DNA of 64,000 nt from Angiostrongylus vasorum (taxonomy: Eukaryota > Nematoda > Chromadorea > Rhabditida > Metastrongylidae). Below the pieces are notes generated by a model. That model was not told the origin of the DNA and did no database searches. It saw nothing but the letters and a program-made list of their open reading frames with translations. Location of the stretch: positions 106,676 to 170,675 of the forward strand of contig JADANN010000095.1 in NCBI GenBank assembly GCA_018806985.1, written 5' to 3'. Positions 23,101 to 32,339 of the stretch are shown here, piece after piece (the first letter of the stretch is position 1; the number at the start of each line of letters is the position of its first letter). The translations under genes and the position numbers were made by a program.

Positions 23101-26100
23101 AAAGTGGGAGGTAATCTTTTTGTCGCGGCAACGATTAAAGATTTTGAGAATATTGTCTGAAAATACTCGAAGTTGTTACCAACATCGTTGTTGGGTCTTG
23201 CTGTCTAAAGGACCATCAATTTGTTCACCATATGTTCATTCTTATCCCCTTCTGTGAATCCCATTTGTGGATTAATATTTTGAGCCTAGCTTTGTAACGG
23301 AGTCTATCTTGATGTTTATGTAAGCCAATTGCGATCGTATGCAAAGTTACGTTGGAAATGTTGCGCTCGTGAGACCCTTCGGTCAGTTCTAAAAAGGAGA
23401 GCAGACTGTCAAGCAGGGTCATATCTCTTAATATGGTCATTCTTGACATTCTTGCATATTATCGGCCCTACTTTTATTTCCGGAATTTTTGTAGACGGTG
23501 TTTGTGTATTTTATTGAAGCTGAGTTATGTGATTTACTTAATAGGCTCTTGAATTCTCCGCGTAAGGTCACTTCAGCACTTGATCTAATAGAGTCGCAAA
23601 TAAATGGCTACCCACCCATTATTCTGTAGCAAATGTGAGTCTCTAAATGCTGACCACGAGTGTTTTCTTTTGACTCGCGCTTCTTCGATTGAGAAAACAA
23701 TTTTATTCCACTTGCGTCGTAAACAGGCGCGGAAAACTACCACTTGATGTCCATATTTGGTTTCTGTCCTCTGGTGAATCTCATGGTTGATATATTCGTT
23801 TTCATTTAATGAAGTTGAGGACGAATCTGTGTTTGAGACAGTGTTCGAGAAAATATGCTGTTTCTTCAGCTAAGGCAATTTTTTACCTGATTGACAGTGC
23901 TTCTTTTACAAGTCAGAAATATTTTGTTGGCATGTAATGTAATACTTCCCAGGGCCGACTTCCTATTAGTCTCGATTGAATAATAATCGTTAATATGGAT
24001 AATAAAGTGATGTTTTCTTTTTGTGCAAACATGAGGTTGTAGTTTGAGATTAGTTCAACAATAACCAACAATGTACTGAATGTAGAGGTTGACCTCCCAA
24101 CGCTTTACAGTCTCATCGTGGCTGGCAGGTGTTCCTGGGTGTCGGACTGCGAAAGACAGCGGTGAGATTCGTCCCCTCCGCAGGCTCTCCCAAGCTGAGG
24201 AGTCCGGCGTTTCCATCAGGAAGCCTGGCTTAGAGTAAACTAATACCAGGATCCACTACCGTCGAGGTATCGAGCTATCGCGTGGTGGCAATTCTCCCTC
24301 TGATCCACAAGGGCTGCGACTGCCTGTGGTGGTGAAGATCTGGCACAAACTTTGCCCAGCCTGGCCTCGGGCTCCAGTGAGCCAAAATGGCTCAGCCAGT
24401 AGAACTCCGAAAAATGGAGATTATGCTTGGGCCCGCTCAACCAGTAAGGACGGACCGTCCAAATGTCCATGTGTCGAGATTGACAAGAAGGCAGTCGTTG
24501 TAGTTAGTTTTGGAAACGTGCCAATGTTGTGTCATCGATTCCGTACGCTAGTATCTGCAGAGATGTCGAAGAATTCCACTTGACTAATTTCAGGAGTATG
24601 AAGAATTTGTTCCTTTACAAGACTTTCACAATCGTCACTCGAGAAGCTTATTCTGGGAGATAGAAGATTTGATCTCGTTTGGCAAATGTTTCCTGTCCCA
24701 GTGGCTTGTTGGACGGGTGGTTCCATCAAGTATTCAACTACTTGACGTTCGTTAATTTTTAGATATAGCTACATAAAATTATATTATAGCATAGAAGAGA
24801 CCATTTATTTATTTATTTTGTATCCGGAAAACTTTCTAGACTTTCACTCCGAACATGGTGAAGTCATGGCAGCACTTGACTCATGTACACGAGGATCTTA
24901 TCGTACCACTGGAGCACCTCAAAGAAGTTATGGATTTTTGCGACAAAGAATTCAAAGTTCGTTCGGCTTTCAGTTAACGGATTCCTTAAATCAACTCTGA
25001 TAGCGATAGCGGCTGTCTAATATTTGTGGCCTACTATAATTTTGCACGACAGGGTATGATGTGAAATACAAATGTAGTGATGCTGAGATATTCGCAAAAT
25101 TTGGAGCCCGGGCCCGATCACACCACGATTACCCTTTTCGGGGCTCGCGTGTTACACTCTGCACCACAGATGCCATTGCACCGCGTTTATCTCAGCTAGT
25201 TTTCTATCTAACGCTACTATCAGCAATCTCCCGTCAGCGGGATTGATCTGAGGAGCACAAATCAGCATCGGCGTCAACGGCAGTCCTAGTTGTTTGGGCG
25301 TTTTTGGTTCTTTAAAGCTGTTCATTATACTATCAAAGTGATTAAGAAATGATAAAGAATGAGATTCAAGTTGTAAGTGACTCAAAAAAATCGCCGACGC
25401 AAGGTTGGTGTAAATGTTGTTTGGATTAACATCCTACGTGAGCAATAAGCGGGTGGTCCAACAGCAAGGCGGAAGGCGAAGTGGCCGAATCTCAGCCATT
25501 GAACAAAGACAACAACAGCAATAAGGACATCTATATCAACCTCGTGTCGGCTAAAAAAGGGCAGTTCGTAAGATTGTACGTACAGAATTGTACGTAGCTA
25601 ATGAGACCACTTTCGAAAAAGGTTAGACTTCATTAAGTTAGATTACTTAATACCAACATATAAAATTCGTATGAATAAAGAGGCCCGAAGAGGCCAAGTA
25701 GCGCAGTGATCAGAGACGCTCCATGGCACTGAGTATGGTCATCGTTTATATCAAGCCCCAGAGCGAAACAAATCTACCATCCCTCTGGAGTCGGGGCACT
25801 TTGGAACTAGGCTAGTCTACGTTTGTAAATCAATGACTTTATGCGTTGCTGGGCATTTGTATGGGAATCACTAGGTAACATATGCTCTCAATAACCTCTA
25901 CAACTTAATACACTAGACCAACGCCAAGCGGTTTATCCGTTATACTTTTTATGACTTTTTGATATGAAAAGTTAACTACTCTTTCGTAATTAATATGGAA
26001 GTAACCTGTTTGAGTTCCAGTTGTTGCGTGCTTTAAAACAGTATATTTCACTGACAGGAAAACTGTTGTTAAAGCAATAAGGAAGTCTTTTTTTTGAAGC

Positions 26101-29100
26101 TGTTAATATTTCTTATAGTGCTTAAAATTTTCCCAAATTACTGTAAAATTTCTTTCTGCAGATCTACCCACTTTGGATGTGCCCGTACAACCAACCGTCT
26201 TGTCCAGGCATATTTCGTCAACGATCCGGAAGAAATGTGTTGTTCGTCAATGTGGGTGTGCACGGTGGGGATAATCTTTGAAGAAAAAAGAGATGCTCCT
26301 TGATAGGATCAAAAAACAAAAAGTGCTAACATGCTTTCGGTGGGCTTAGGTACCAGTGGTTGTGATGTTGTGCAGGACACAGACGACTCAAACGACTAGA
26401 GCACTGTTTCGACTCTTTAGCGAGTTCACCATGTTTCTAATAGTTCCCGGGTCGGGAAATTGCTACGAGACTAGTCAGATATACTCATTTCCCTTAACCC
26501 ACGTAGAAGCACCTAGTACCGCTATCTCAGGATCCCAGGAAAATCGAGTGGACCAGTGTTCAACGACATTTATAACATACTTACTTGAATAATTGGATGG
26601 CTCATGTTCACTGATTGTTTGGACGTAAGAAAAATTTTCATTCTTTTCTTTCTTGCGCAATCTTCGTCTATACTGGTGGCGTGCTTCAAAGACGGTGGCG
26701 TCCGCGAGACCCATTTCGTAGCCCTTAAATTGCAGATGGTTCACGTTAGTCAAGAACATGCTTGTCCATTGTTTGGGTGATCTTCCAAGGGGGCGCTTGC
26801 ATTGTGTTCGAGTCCACTTCATTGTTCTTTTTATCTATCTGTCATCCATCCTACTTATTATGCGAGTGACCCATTTTTTTTTCGCTATCGGTGTATATTT
26901 TTCCGGATTTCGAAGATGGGATAGATTTTGATGATCTGGGCTGGCATACTGGCTAGGCGTCATCAGTGCCTGTTAAATTCCAGAAGACTTCCTTCAAGCG
27001 CTCTGTGGATAGTGCTTAGTATCCTTGACGTTTCTGTGATGTCAGCCCACGTCTCGACTACATAGCAGAGCGCTGGGATAACTGTTGAATCAGAAAGCTA
27101 GGCGCGGAGTTTTGGGTTCGTTAGTTGGTCGCTGGCTTCTCTAAGTTATTCAAATGCAGCCCATGCTGTTCTCCTTTTTTGTATAATTCCTTTTTTATAT
27201 TGTTCTCCATGTTCACTTAACGTCCAAGGTACATGAACGAGGTAACTTCTGCAATCAGAGAATCATCCAGGTCACTTTGCTCGCCGTCTCACCATTTCTC
27301 TTCATGAACTGGGTGTTGTCCTATTTATGCGCAGCCTAATCTTTTTTCACGCTTGTTGAGTTCATTAAGCATCGTCTTTTTTTCACTGATACTACTCGAG
27401 AAGATGATGACGTAATTCGCGAAACGAAGATTTGATGGGTATTTTCCACCAATAGATATGCTCTTCTCGTCCTAATCGAGTGGCTTCATTATCCACAGCA
27501 GTGCGGCAGTAAACAGCTTTGGCGACATTGTGCCGCCTCATCGAACCGCTTTTTTATGTGTATGCGAAGAGGTCGATGGAAAAGCTATATTTTTGTTCTG
27601 CAATTCCGATAACAGTCAGATAGAGTTCATATGTAGGTCGGGTCCGCCCGTTCGTCGATGAACGGTGATAGGGTTGCATTCGTTTCGACACGGTCGAACG
27701 CTTTTTCATAGTTGACACAAGTCAAGACTAGGATAGGGTGGCAATCCCGATAAAATTCAGTGACCGTGGACACAGTTTGAATGTGGACCATGTAGCAAAA
27801 TTGCTGTTGAAGCCCTAAACGCTCCACTGATTGTGCCTCATTCAAGGTCTTCGATATAGGATAATCTTTTTGAACGGTTTGTAGAGTACATCCAACAAGC
27901 GTATTGGATGATATTTGCTTAGATCCCTTTGTTCCCGTTCTTGTGTACAACGACCATGCTCGAGGTCTTCCACTGGTCAGGAATTTTTTCTTTTTGAACG
28001 TAAGGAGTCATGTGGGTTGCGAGAAGTACATTTAATTTGTTCGCCATGTCAATGGAAATCGGTGGTAATATTGCCTGGTTCTGGAGCTGTCTCTGTCTTC
28101 ATGCTTTTATCGCAACTCGAATTTCAAAGGATAGAATCTCAGGCGACATTTCACCAGCAGGGATGAGGGGACCGATGCGGAAATTGTGGAGCGGAAACGA
28201 TTTGTGTACAGCCTTTGTGTAATCAATTCCATATCATGATGAGATGTAGAGATAGTTCCATCTTCGTTCATCGGACGGAACATTAAAGTCGCAGAGATCT
28301 CAACGGCACTTCTTTAGGCTGGGTCTTTTTGAGCTGCTTCCAATAACTTTTTTTTTGCGTATACCCATGTAAATCCTTCTGCAGAGATCTTCAACAATAG
28401 GCATTTACTATCTAATGTGCTAGCTGTATTGCAGTACGATCAGCCTTTAGTATCCCTCTCTTTTCCAGGAAATCCTTAGTGATAATGGAGATGTGTTTTG
28501 AATCTCCTTTTTTAGGAAGTGGGACGAATTTGGCACAGGTTTGAAGTCCTTCAACAGGCACAATACAGTCAGTCCTCGGTTTTGTCTCCCTTTTTCTGCT
28601 AGTCATATGAGGAGAGGATTTTATTGAGAATGTCATCCTCATGCACGACTTGTTTCATTCTTCTTGGTCGATCACAGGAGTTATTTTCCAGCTTATGACT
28701 GAATCGAATATCCGCACGGATCACATCCAGTACAGAGACTAAGTGCCACTAATTTGTCAAAGTGGCACAATTTTCGTTTCTCGGGTAACGATCGAAGGAC
28801 CGATCTTTGCGTAAGTTGTGCCGTTAAGGGACTACCATATCCATCAGCAAATTTTTTCTTCTGGAAAAATGAATCCTCATGGAAAATGCTTGCTGCCGGC
28901 TGAAGTTCTGCAAGGCGTTTCCATTCCCGTTTTATTCTCTTACTCCGAATTTCCCTATTTTATATTCATTTTCGTTGACCGTTCCTAATCTTGCGTTGAC
29001 GTCTGCAACAATGAATTTACTTAAAGGCTTTTCGTTGCGGACTTTTTATTTCACGTGGTTGTAGAACGCGTCTAGTTGGTCATCATGAGCTACACAAATT

Positions 29101-30609
29101 CGTAAGTAACGCTCATGATGCTGACTTTCGTTTGACGTACAAGTTGGAGAATGGCCAAGTGCGGTGATAGGTTGTCGTGTGAGTGACTAGATGGGAAATA
29201 GATGGGTGTAGGAGAAAGCCGAGACCTTTGACATTCGCAAGAAAAATTTACTTGCTTGAATACTTGGACGGGCCGTCCTCACTGATTGTGTGGGCCCCAG
29301 CATATTCTCCATTTTTTGGAGTTTTGCTGGTTTAGCCACTGTGTTTCACTGGACTCCTGAGGTCAGCCTGGCCAAGGTCTGCCCGAGGTCGTTACCACCA
29401 CAGCCAGTCGCCACCTTAGTGGGTCAGAGGGAGATTTACCACCATACGATTAGTTTGATACCTACCAAGACAATGGTGGATACTAGTATTGGTTTACTCT
29501 TGGCTAGGCTTCCTGATGGGAACGCCACACTCATTCTCAGCTTGGGAGACTGCCGAGGATGTGAATCCTCCTGCTGTACATCGCAGCCGGACACTTAAGA
29601 ACACATCTCAGTCACTATTAGGCGGTAATGCTTTGGCAAGGGACATTTATAAATAAAATAAAATCTTCTAACGGCAGCTAAGCTCACACACAAGAGAAGT
29701 TCAAAGGCCTTGGTGGGTGGTGAATGCGAGAAACCGAATTAAATATGAAAAGAGCTGACATATACGCAGCGTCGTAGACGTGATGTAGGTCCGTGTAATA
29801 AATAAATGAATGAAATGGTTTCAGTGCATGGGTGCTTGACAGATTGTTCTCGGATGGCACCAACTATTGAAGAATCTTGTCCTTTGTTATACTATGGTTT
29901 AAGAGCAATTTACTTACAGGGAATGTTCAAAGGTATCGGTTTGATCCAAAAGACAGCATCAAGCGACTAGAAGAATTCGTGATATCAGTGAAAGGGGTGC
30001 GTAAAACGGCGTTTAAGGATACTGCAGTTTGTACAAAATTATCGTTGAGTTTAGTGATAGTCGGAAAGTGAATTAGACCGCGACTGAGAACTATTCAGTG
30101 ATAGAGGAATAGGTCAAACACAAGAACAAGAAAAAAAAGTGAGCACTTGAAAAGCCGTCTGCCTGTGGTATTAGTAATATCCGTAACCTGGATCAGAGAT
30201 ATTGTAATCGTGCTGCGCACGTCTCGGTGCATTTCCTCTCAGTCGCTTCTCAGAACGTGTCGGTCTCCTACCTTTCAAGGAGAAAACGTTGATTCGATAA
30301 CTCCTCAAATTATTCCACAGGCCAAAAATGCAATCAATCATCTCGTTGCTGATTCATGAAGTTGAATATGGCATCCCTTATGGAGGGGTCTGTGACGAAC
30401 GATTTGCGACTCTTCGCTATTGTAGACTAAAACGTACCATATGGTTCCCTTTCAGTGTGAAGATGATGCACGGAGATATGCGGATGAGTCGTGCGGAATT
30501 CTGGCAGATGTTCGACTCGTCGCTCTACGAATGGATTCGAGTCAAATACAATTGCAAGGAGGCGTTTCTGGACGTCTATGACAAGATCTGCATGGCCATC
30601 AATTGCTGA
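6888..30609 (+). CDS. DHCR24 homolog: Delta24-sterol reductase (DHCR24/Diminuto family), 11 exons
   Basis: This is a FAD-dependent, membrane-anchored sterol side-chain reductase; the family reduces the C24 double bond of sterols in the ER. Exons: 6888-7103, 8361-8489, 10835-10961, 12524-12639, 17361-17509, 19983-20192, 24594-24746, 24840-24956, 26162-26264, 29920-29996 or 29998, 30456-30609. All have AG acceptors and GT donors except exon 10, and the phases agree apart from exon 5. Exon 1 encodes a hydrophobic N-terminal anchor and ends in AIQRQ. Recognisable family segments follow: VRVEPMVTIEDL (exon 3), GRKYGMFQHICLSYELV (exon 4, FAD domain), GVPWSRGALGILVA (exon 5), ENEFVEGIQFSKSEG (exon 6), HNRHSRSLFWEIEDL (exon 7), IYPLWMCPY (exon 9), and RAEFWQMFDSSLYEW with VYDKIC (exon 11). 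About 517 codons result, against 516 aa in human. Exon 5 lacks one base. An AATAAA lies at 30636-30641. Nematodes cannot make sterols de novo, so a role in converting dietary plant sterols is inferred. Confidence 0.92.
7203..7830. repeat. Family D palindromic element with tRNA-like arms
   Basis: The left arm (7203-7492, minus) and right arm (7583-7830, plus) mirror each other. Each arm, in its own sense, carries CCGTGGCGCAGTGTGTAAT or a similar A box and a GGTTCGATCTGG-type B box, then CTCAGCATC(A/G)T(G/T). The outer end of the left arm is TTTTTTATTTACTGCCTATTAC. A tRNA-derived unit arranged as a foldback. In intron 1 of the DHCR24 homolog. Confidence 0.65.
8490..10060. other. Intron 2, unclassified part
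   Basis: The donor GTGCGTAA at 8490 opens intron 2. The frames at 9267-9509 and 9556-9762 match nothing I recognise; possibly old transposon remnant. Confidence 0.4.
10130..10662 (+). repeat. Family C-related SINE with duplicated head
   Basis: 10130-10253 and 10254-10377 are near-identical 124-bp direct repeats, each beginning GTAGATATTTATTTTATGAG and containing the tRNA-like head (CTCAGTGGTAGTGATACTG). The family C body follows once, to 10662. Located in intron 2 of the DHCR24 homolog. Confidence 0.65.
11158..11246. repeat. TAA trinucleotide microsatellite
   Basis: About 20 TAA units, slightly interrupted, in intron 3 of the DHCR24 homolog. Confidence 0.9.
11705..11830 (-). repeat. Family C-related SINE, 3' fragment
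   Basis: Antisense match to 51900-52020 (GATTCGTCTCCTCGCATCCA; CTTCAGGATTTTCCATT). In intron 3 of the DHCR24 homolog. Confidence 0.5.
12905..13760 (-). mobile_element. Penelope-like element, 3' part with GIY-YIG endonuclease (left half of inverted pair)
   Basis: The minus strand (13727-13344) encodes a cysteine-rich linker (CNRLYDRLCATRNCIVCPNG) followed by a GIY-YIG nuclease core: YLISCKTCGDEYIGETGRPL then R-EH. This pairing is the hallmark C-terminus of Penelope-like retroelements. The 3' end runs leftward and includes a CTGANGA-hairpin-GAAA motif at 13013-12989. No reverse transcriptase part is attached. It faces a second copy (13955-14725) head to head, about 200 bases apart, within intron 4 of the DHCR24 homolog. 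Confidence 0.85.
13955..14725 (+). mobile_element. Penelope-like element, 3' part with GIY-YIG endonuclease (right half of inverted pair)
   Basis: A 147-residue open frame (13955-14398) holds the CNRLYDRLCATQNCIICPNG linker, the YLIPCKACGEKYIGETGRPL core and the family's C-terminal tail (EAFWINSRNPKMNRREE). The 3' untranslated part follows, with a clean CTGAGGA-hairpin-GAAA motif at 14598-14622, and ends near the CTCGTGTTTGCTCAACAAGAA stretch. It is nearly a mirror image of 12905-13760. The GIY-YIG frame is intact, but the element lacks reverse transcriptase. Confidence 0.87.
14926..15300 (+). repeat. Family A interspersed element
   Basis: Full-length copy with a clear AAGTAAGTAAGTA tail at 15286-15299; in intron 4 of the DHCR24 homolog. 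Confidence 0.75.
15855..17060 (+). mobile_element. RTE-clade LINE relic, internally deleted
   Basis: The 5' part (15855-16080) shows an endonuclease N-terminus (RIKYDVVAVAET). It then jumps to the reverse transcriptase at about 16150-16610: a KDDAISPK-like block, the FADD site degraded to FAGDVVLTT, and NISQ, CKNIGLQPN, CSSYVYLRREIN and RAHLF-S...LTYASQT strings. The decayed C-terminal domain follows to 17060. Order and strings match RTE non-LTR retrotransposons. It has stops, frameshifts and a missing middle. Located in intron 4 of the DHCR24 homolog. Confidence 0.8.
17790..17945 (-). repeat. Family B SINE, partial
   Basis: Antisense body segment (GTGATTGAATGCATCTGCC; CCAGACAACTCTGGTAGCAG) in intron 5 of the DHCR24 homolog. 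Confidence 0.6.
18245..19900 (-). mobile_element. Degenerate Penelope-like element with RT and GIY-YIG remnants
   Basis: Reading leftward, a reverse transcriptase relic keeps the catalytic block CGYIDDCFITYSTQEEMDKF (about 19690-19630). A decayed GIY-YIG segment follows (about 19200-18800), then the 3' untranslated end (about 18480-18245) with a mutated CTGA...GAAA motif near 18300. A family B SINE (18499-18772) interrupts it between the GIY-YIG part and the 3' end. It lies in intron 5 of the DHCR24 homolog. Stops and frameshifts exclude activity. Confidence 0.8.
18499..18772 (+). repeat. Family B SINE inserted in a Penelope-like element
   Basis: Well-kept copy with A box TGTAGCGCAGTGATCGG and B box GGGATCGATCCC. 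It splits the Penelope relic between its GIY-YIG part and its 3' end. Confidence 0.78.
20749..21010 (+). repeat. Family C SINE inserted in a Penelope-like element
   Basis: TATGGCGCAGTGGTTAGTGATG head, CTAGTTCAACTCC B box, CGTTGTAGACGATGAGTGC end; matches 104-345 and 63536-63795. Confidence 0.65.
21078..21311. repeat. 59-bp tandem repeat, four units
   Basis: Units start at 21078, 21137, 21196 and 21255 (consensus start GATAGTGGAAAGTTTTTCTG). The last three are almost identical. The array lies inside the antisense Penelope relic; 59 is not a multiple of three, so it shifts the element's frame. Confidence 0.92.
22352..22580 (+). repeat. Family B SINE
   Basis: A-box head TATAGCGCAATAGGTTAGAG, B box TGGGATCGATCGAG, shortened body, GGATTGGTCAACGCCGAGAA end; intron 6 of the DHCR24 homolog. 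Confidence 0.68.
22679..23056 (+). repeat. Family A interspersed element
   Basis: Full-length copy with the tail reduced to AAGTATCAAGGAAGTATT; in intron 6 of the DHCR24 homolog. Confidence 0.75.
23060..24085. other. Intron 6, unclassified part
   Basis: A minus-strand frame (23449-23225) has a protein-like look (GLHKHQDRLRYKARLKILI) but no family I can name. It may be the N-terminal part of a Penelope-like element. A Penelope-type terminus fragment is possible near 23945-24030. Confidence 0.35.
24093..24470 (+). repeat. Family A interspersed element
   Basis: Near full-length copy (CCTCCCAACGCTTTACAG start), tail absent; it lies just before exon 7 of the DHCR24 homolog. Confidence 0.72.
25008..25290 (-). 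repeat. Family D element, single arm
   Basis: Same arm as 7203-7492 (GATGCTGAGATATTCGCAAA, CCCGGGCCCGATCACACCAC, GTCAGCGGGATTGATCTG). No mirror arm follows. Confidence 0.6.
25430..25600 (+). mobile_element. Penelope-like 3' terminus fragment
   Basis: Matches 56940-57180 (GTGGTCCAACAGCAAGGCGG, then AACAAAGACAACAACA and CTATATCAACCTC). The central CTGANGA motif is degraded (AAGGCGAAGTGGCCGAATC). Confidence 0.55.
25690..25945 (+). repeat. Family B SINE (diverged)
   Basis: AAGTAGCGCAGTGATCAGAG head; ATCCCTCTGGAGTCGGGG body; GACCAACGCCAAGCGGTTTA end; intron 9 side of exon 8 in the DHCR24 homolog. Confidence 0.62.
26350..26590 (+). repeat. Family C-related SINE
   Basis: Head ACCAGTGGTTGTGATGTTGT, body CTATCTCAGGATCCCAGG and CGACATTTATAAC; in intron 9 of the DHCR24 homolog, adjacent to the RTE 3' end. 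Confidence 0.52.
26610..29110 (-). mobile_element. RTE-clade LINE relic, nearly full order of domains
   Basis: Reading leftward, the endonuclease remnant at about 29010-28600 shows VADVNARLGTVNENEYKIGK, an IRFSHKLENN-like block and a PRRMKQVV block. The RT remnant at about 28250-27300 shows a DHIQTVS-equivalent VHIQTVS, then VLTCVNYEKAFDRVETNA, and the FADD site mutated to FANY near 27420. A C-terminal R-W-R-K-K segment (KRPLGRSPKQW) lies at about 26800. Many stops and frameshifts make it inactive. It is antisense in intron 9 of the DHCR24 homolog. Confidence 0.82.
29253..29625 (-). repeat. Family A interspersed element (right-arm copy)
   Basis: Antisense copy forming the inner edge of the right inverted-repeat arm, in intron 9; the partner of 3713-4098. 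Confidence 0.75.
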
Positions 30610-30635
30610 TGTAGTGGTCATTGTGCAGCAGCAAT

Positions 30636-30641
30636 AATAAA
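30636..30641 (+). promoter_or_regulatory. Polyadenylation signal of the DHCR24 homolog
   Basis: AATAAA lies 26 bases after the TGA stop codon. The same signal is kept in the inverted left-arm copy (minus strand, 2732-2737). Confidence 0.6.
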
Positions 30642-31734
30642 TAGTAAAGCATTAGTGAATGCTGCTGTAATTTTCTTTTCTTCCTCGCTGACAATTAATC
30701 ATCATCAACCTTTAGTGCTTCATCCAAAAGCAAACTCAACACTTTGTTGCAGATAATAGGTCTTTCTTTTCTGTTTTTACGTTATCAAATGACTCTGATT
30801 TTCTGAAGAGCTGAATGTGCAGCTTTACAGCAGAAATTGATGTCGATTTAAGTTTTGAACTTAAAAGAAGGTGATTCGCAAGTGTTCCACTTGTAAAGAA
30901 ATGAAGCATTTGAACGAGTGGTAGATTTCCAGGTTACAGCATCTCGTTTTGTAGGGAGCACCTACTGAATTTTCAATAGTAGTAAACATTACCGTAAATT
31001 GTGCTGCTGTTTCAAAGCTTTTTTCCGTAAGATAGAACTGATAAAGAGACATGCCAATTGCCCAGCGACGATAATCGATCGTATTGAGGAAACAGCAGTG
31101 TGGATTTTCGAGGCATTGAATTACTATAAAAGTTCATGAATTCCTATCTGAGGATGGTGACTATGCTTTCAAAATGCCCTGCGCTATTCTTTAGTGTCCT
31201 TTTGCGTGCCTAGAAGAGTAATTGATTGACGTAAGTTTATCGCATTGACCTTCTTTTTATGCTGTCACAAAGGCGGCACCCGTCTATCCAATGTATTGCT
31301 GCTCACCTGCTCCCTAGATCAGCTCTCTTTAAGCGTTGCTTTATAGCCGCATTTAATTCATTCGAAATGAAGAGCTGTTAACCGTAGACTTATTTTCGTC
31401 AAAATTATCGTTTCGTGACAAGTCCGTTTCTCTAGACCCTATTAAGAGAAGCCATGGTTGGTAGTCAACAAATTCCTGGACATTATTTGTTCTTGCTATG
31501 CATACGCTTCCCTTGAAATCAGCTTTGTTATCATCGCAAAGGAAGTATGCCGAAAAGCTAAGTGATTTGCAATATTTTCGTTGTAGTATGAGTATTTTCT
31601 TACTTTCCACCTTGAATCTATACAGCGAACATTACATGTTGGAAAATGGTTGGTAGATAATGTTAAAAGTGAGCAGCCAAAAAAATGATTGCCGGTGGCA
31701 TGACACTGCCGTTAAGGATAAAATAATAAGACTC

Positions 31735-32008
31735 TCGGCATTGATCAATCCCTTTAGGGATGCGCCATTCATTCGACTTCATTAAGTATCGTTGGAGATG
31801 ATGGAATGCATATCTAGCCTTTACAATGACTAGCGGTGGTCTACCGATGTATCGAGCTAGTGCGGCTATCCTCCCTGACAACTCTAGTACCAATTTGCGG
31901 ACCCCGGACGGACAGGGGGTCTTAGTAGGCCATGGGCGTGGGGATCGATTCTACGTATGTGTCGCAGTAGCGCCCCCCAACCACTGCGCCACACGCGCTC
32001 TTTAGTGT
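31735..32008 (-). repeat. Family B SINE (right-arm copy)
   Basis: Antisense partner of 1374-1652; its 5' head marks the outer edge of the right inverted-repeat arm. Confidence 0.78.
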
Positions 32009-32019
32009 CCGCGTCTGTC

Positions 32020-32210
32020 ACCATGGCGTTAGAGGACATCAAACACCTGAAGTACAGAGTTTTTTCAAAATGGTAAAACTTATATGAAGGTTCTCAAGTG
32101 AATTATTTGAAGCCGTACAAAGCGTATTAAAGTAGGAATGTCGCCTAACCCTTCAAAAATTGGACCGCTCATTGAACGCGTCTAAAATTCCAAACATACT
32201 GCTTGCATCG
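32020..32210 (-). pseudogene. Truncated fragment of the CGPGG family gene (exon 3 start and intron 2)
   Basis: The sequence matches 38150-38340 of the intact copy: the start of exon 3 (read in reverse, GTGTTTGATGTCCTC), its acceptor, intron 2 and the end of exon 2 with a GTATGT-like donor. The rest of exon 3 and exon 4 are replaced by the right arm of the inverted repeat. Exons 1 and 2 are missing, because the sequence then passes directly to the upstream block at 32340. Confidence 0.68.
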
Positions 32211-32339
32211 GAGCATGGTATCACAAAGTATAACAATAACATATATAATACAAATAATAATAACGAATAATAATATGTAAAATAATGTATCACAAATACG
32301 AAGTCTTTTTTAACATTTGCAAGAGTTTTACATTTTTCC

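Larger units (their letters stand above)
29253..32012. repeat. Large inverted repeat, right arm (about 2.75 kb)
   Basis: This is the partner of 1360-4096. It contains the 3' part of intron 9, exons 10 and 11 of the DHCR24 homolog in their expressed orientation, the 3' flank and an antisense family B SINE. Directly beyond its outer edge begins a truncated copy of the secreted-protein gene family. The arms are separated by about 25.2 kb. Confidence 0.92.

Noticed and set aside
30328..30609. 93-codon open frame read as a separate small protein
   Set aside because: Its first 42 or so codons are intron 10 read through. Only the part after the AG at 30455 matches the DHCR24 C-terminus. The same applies to the left-arm frame 2764-3045.
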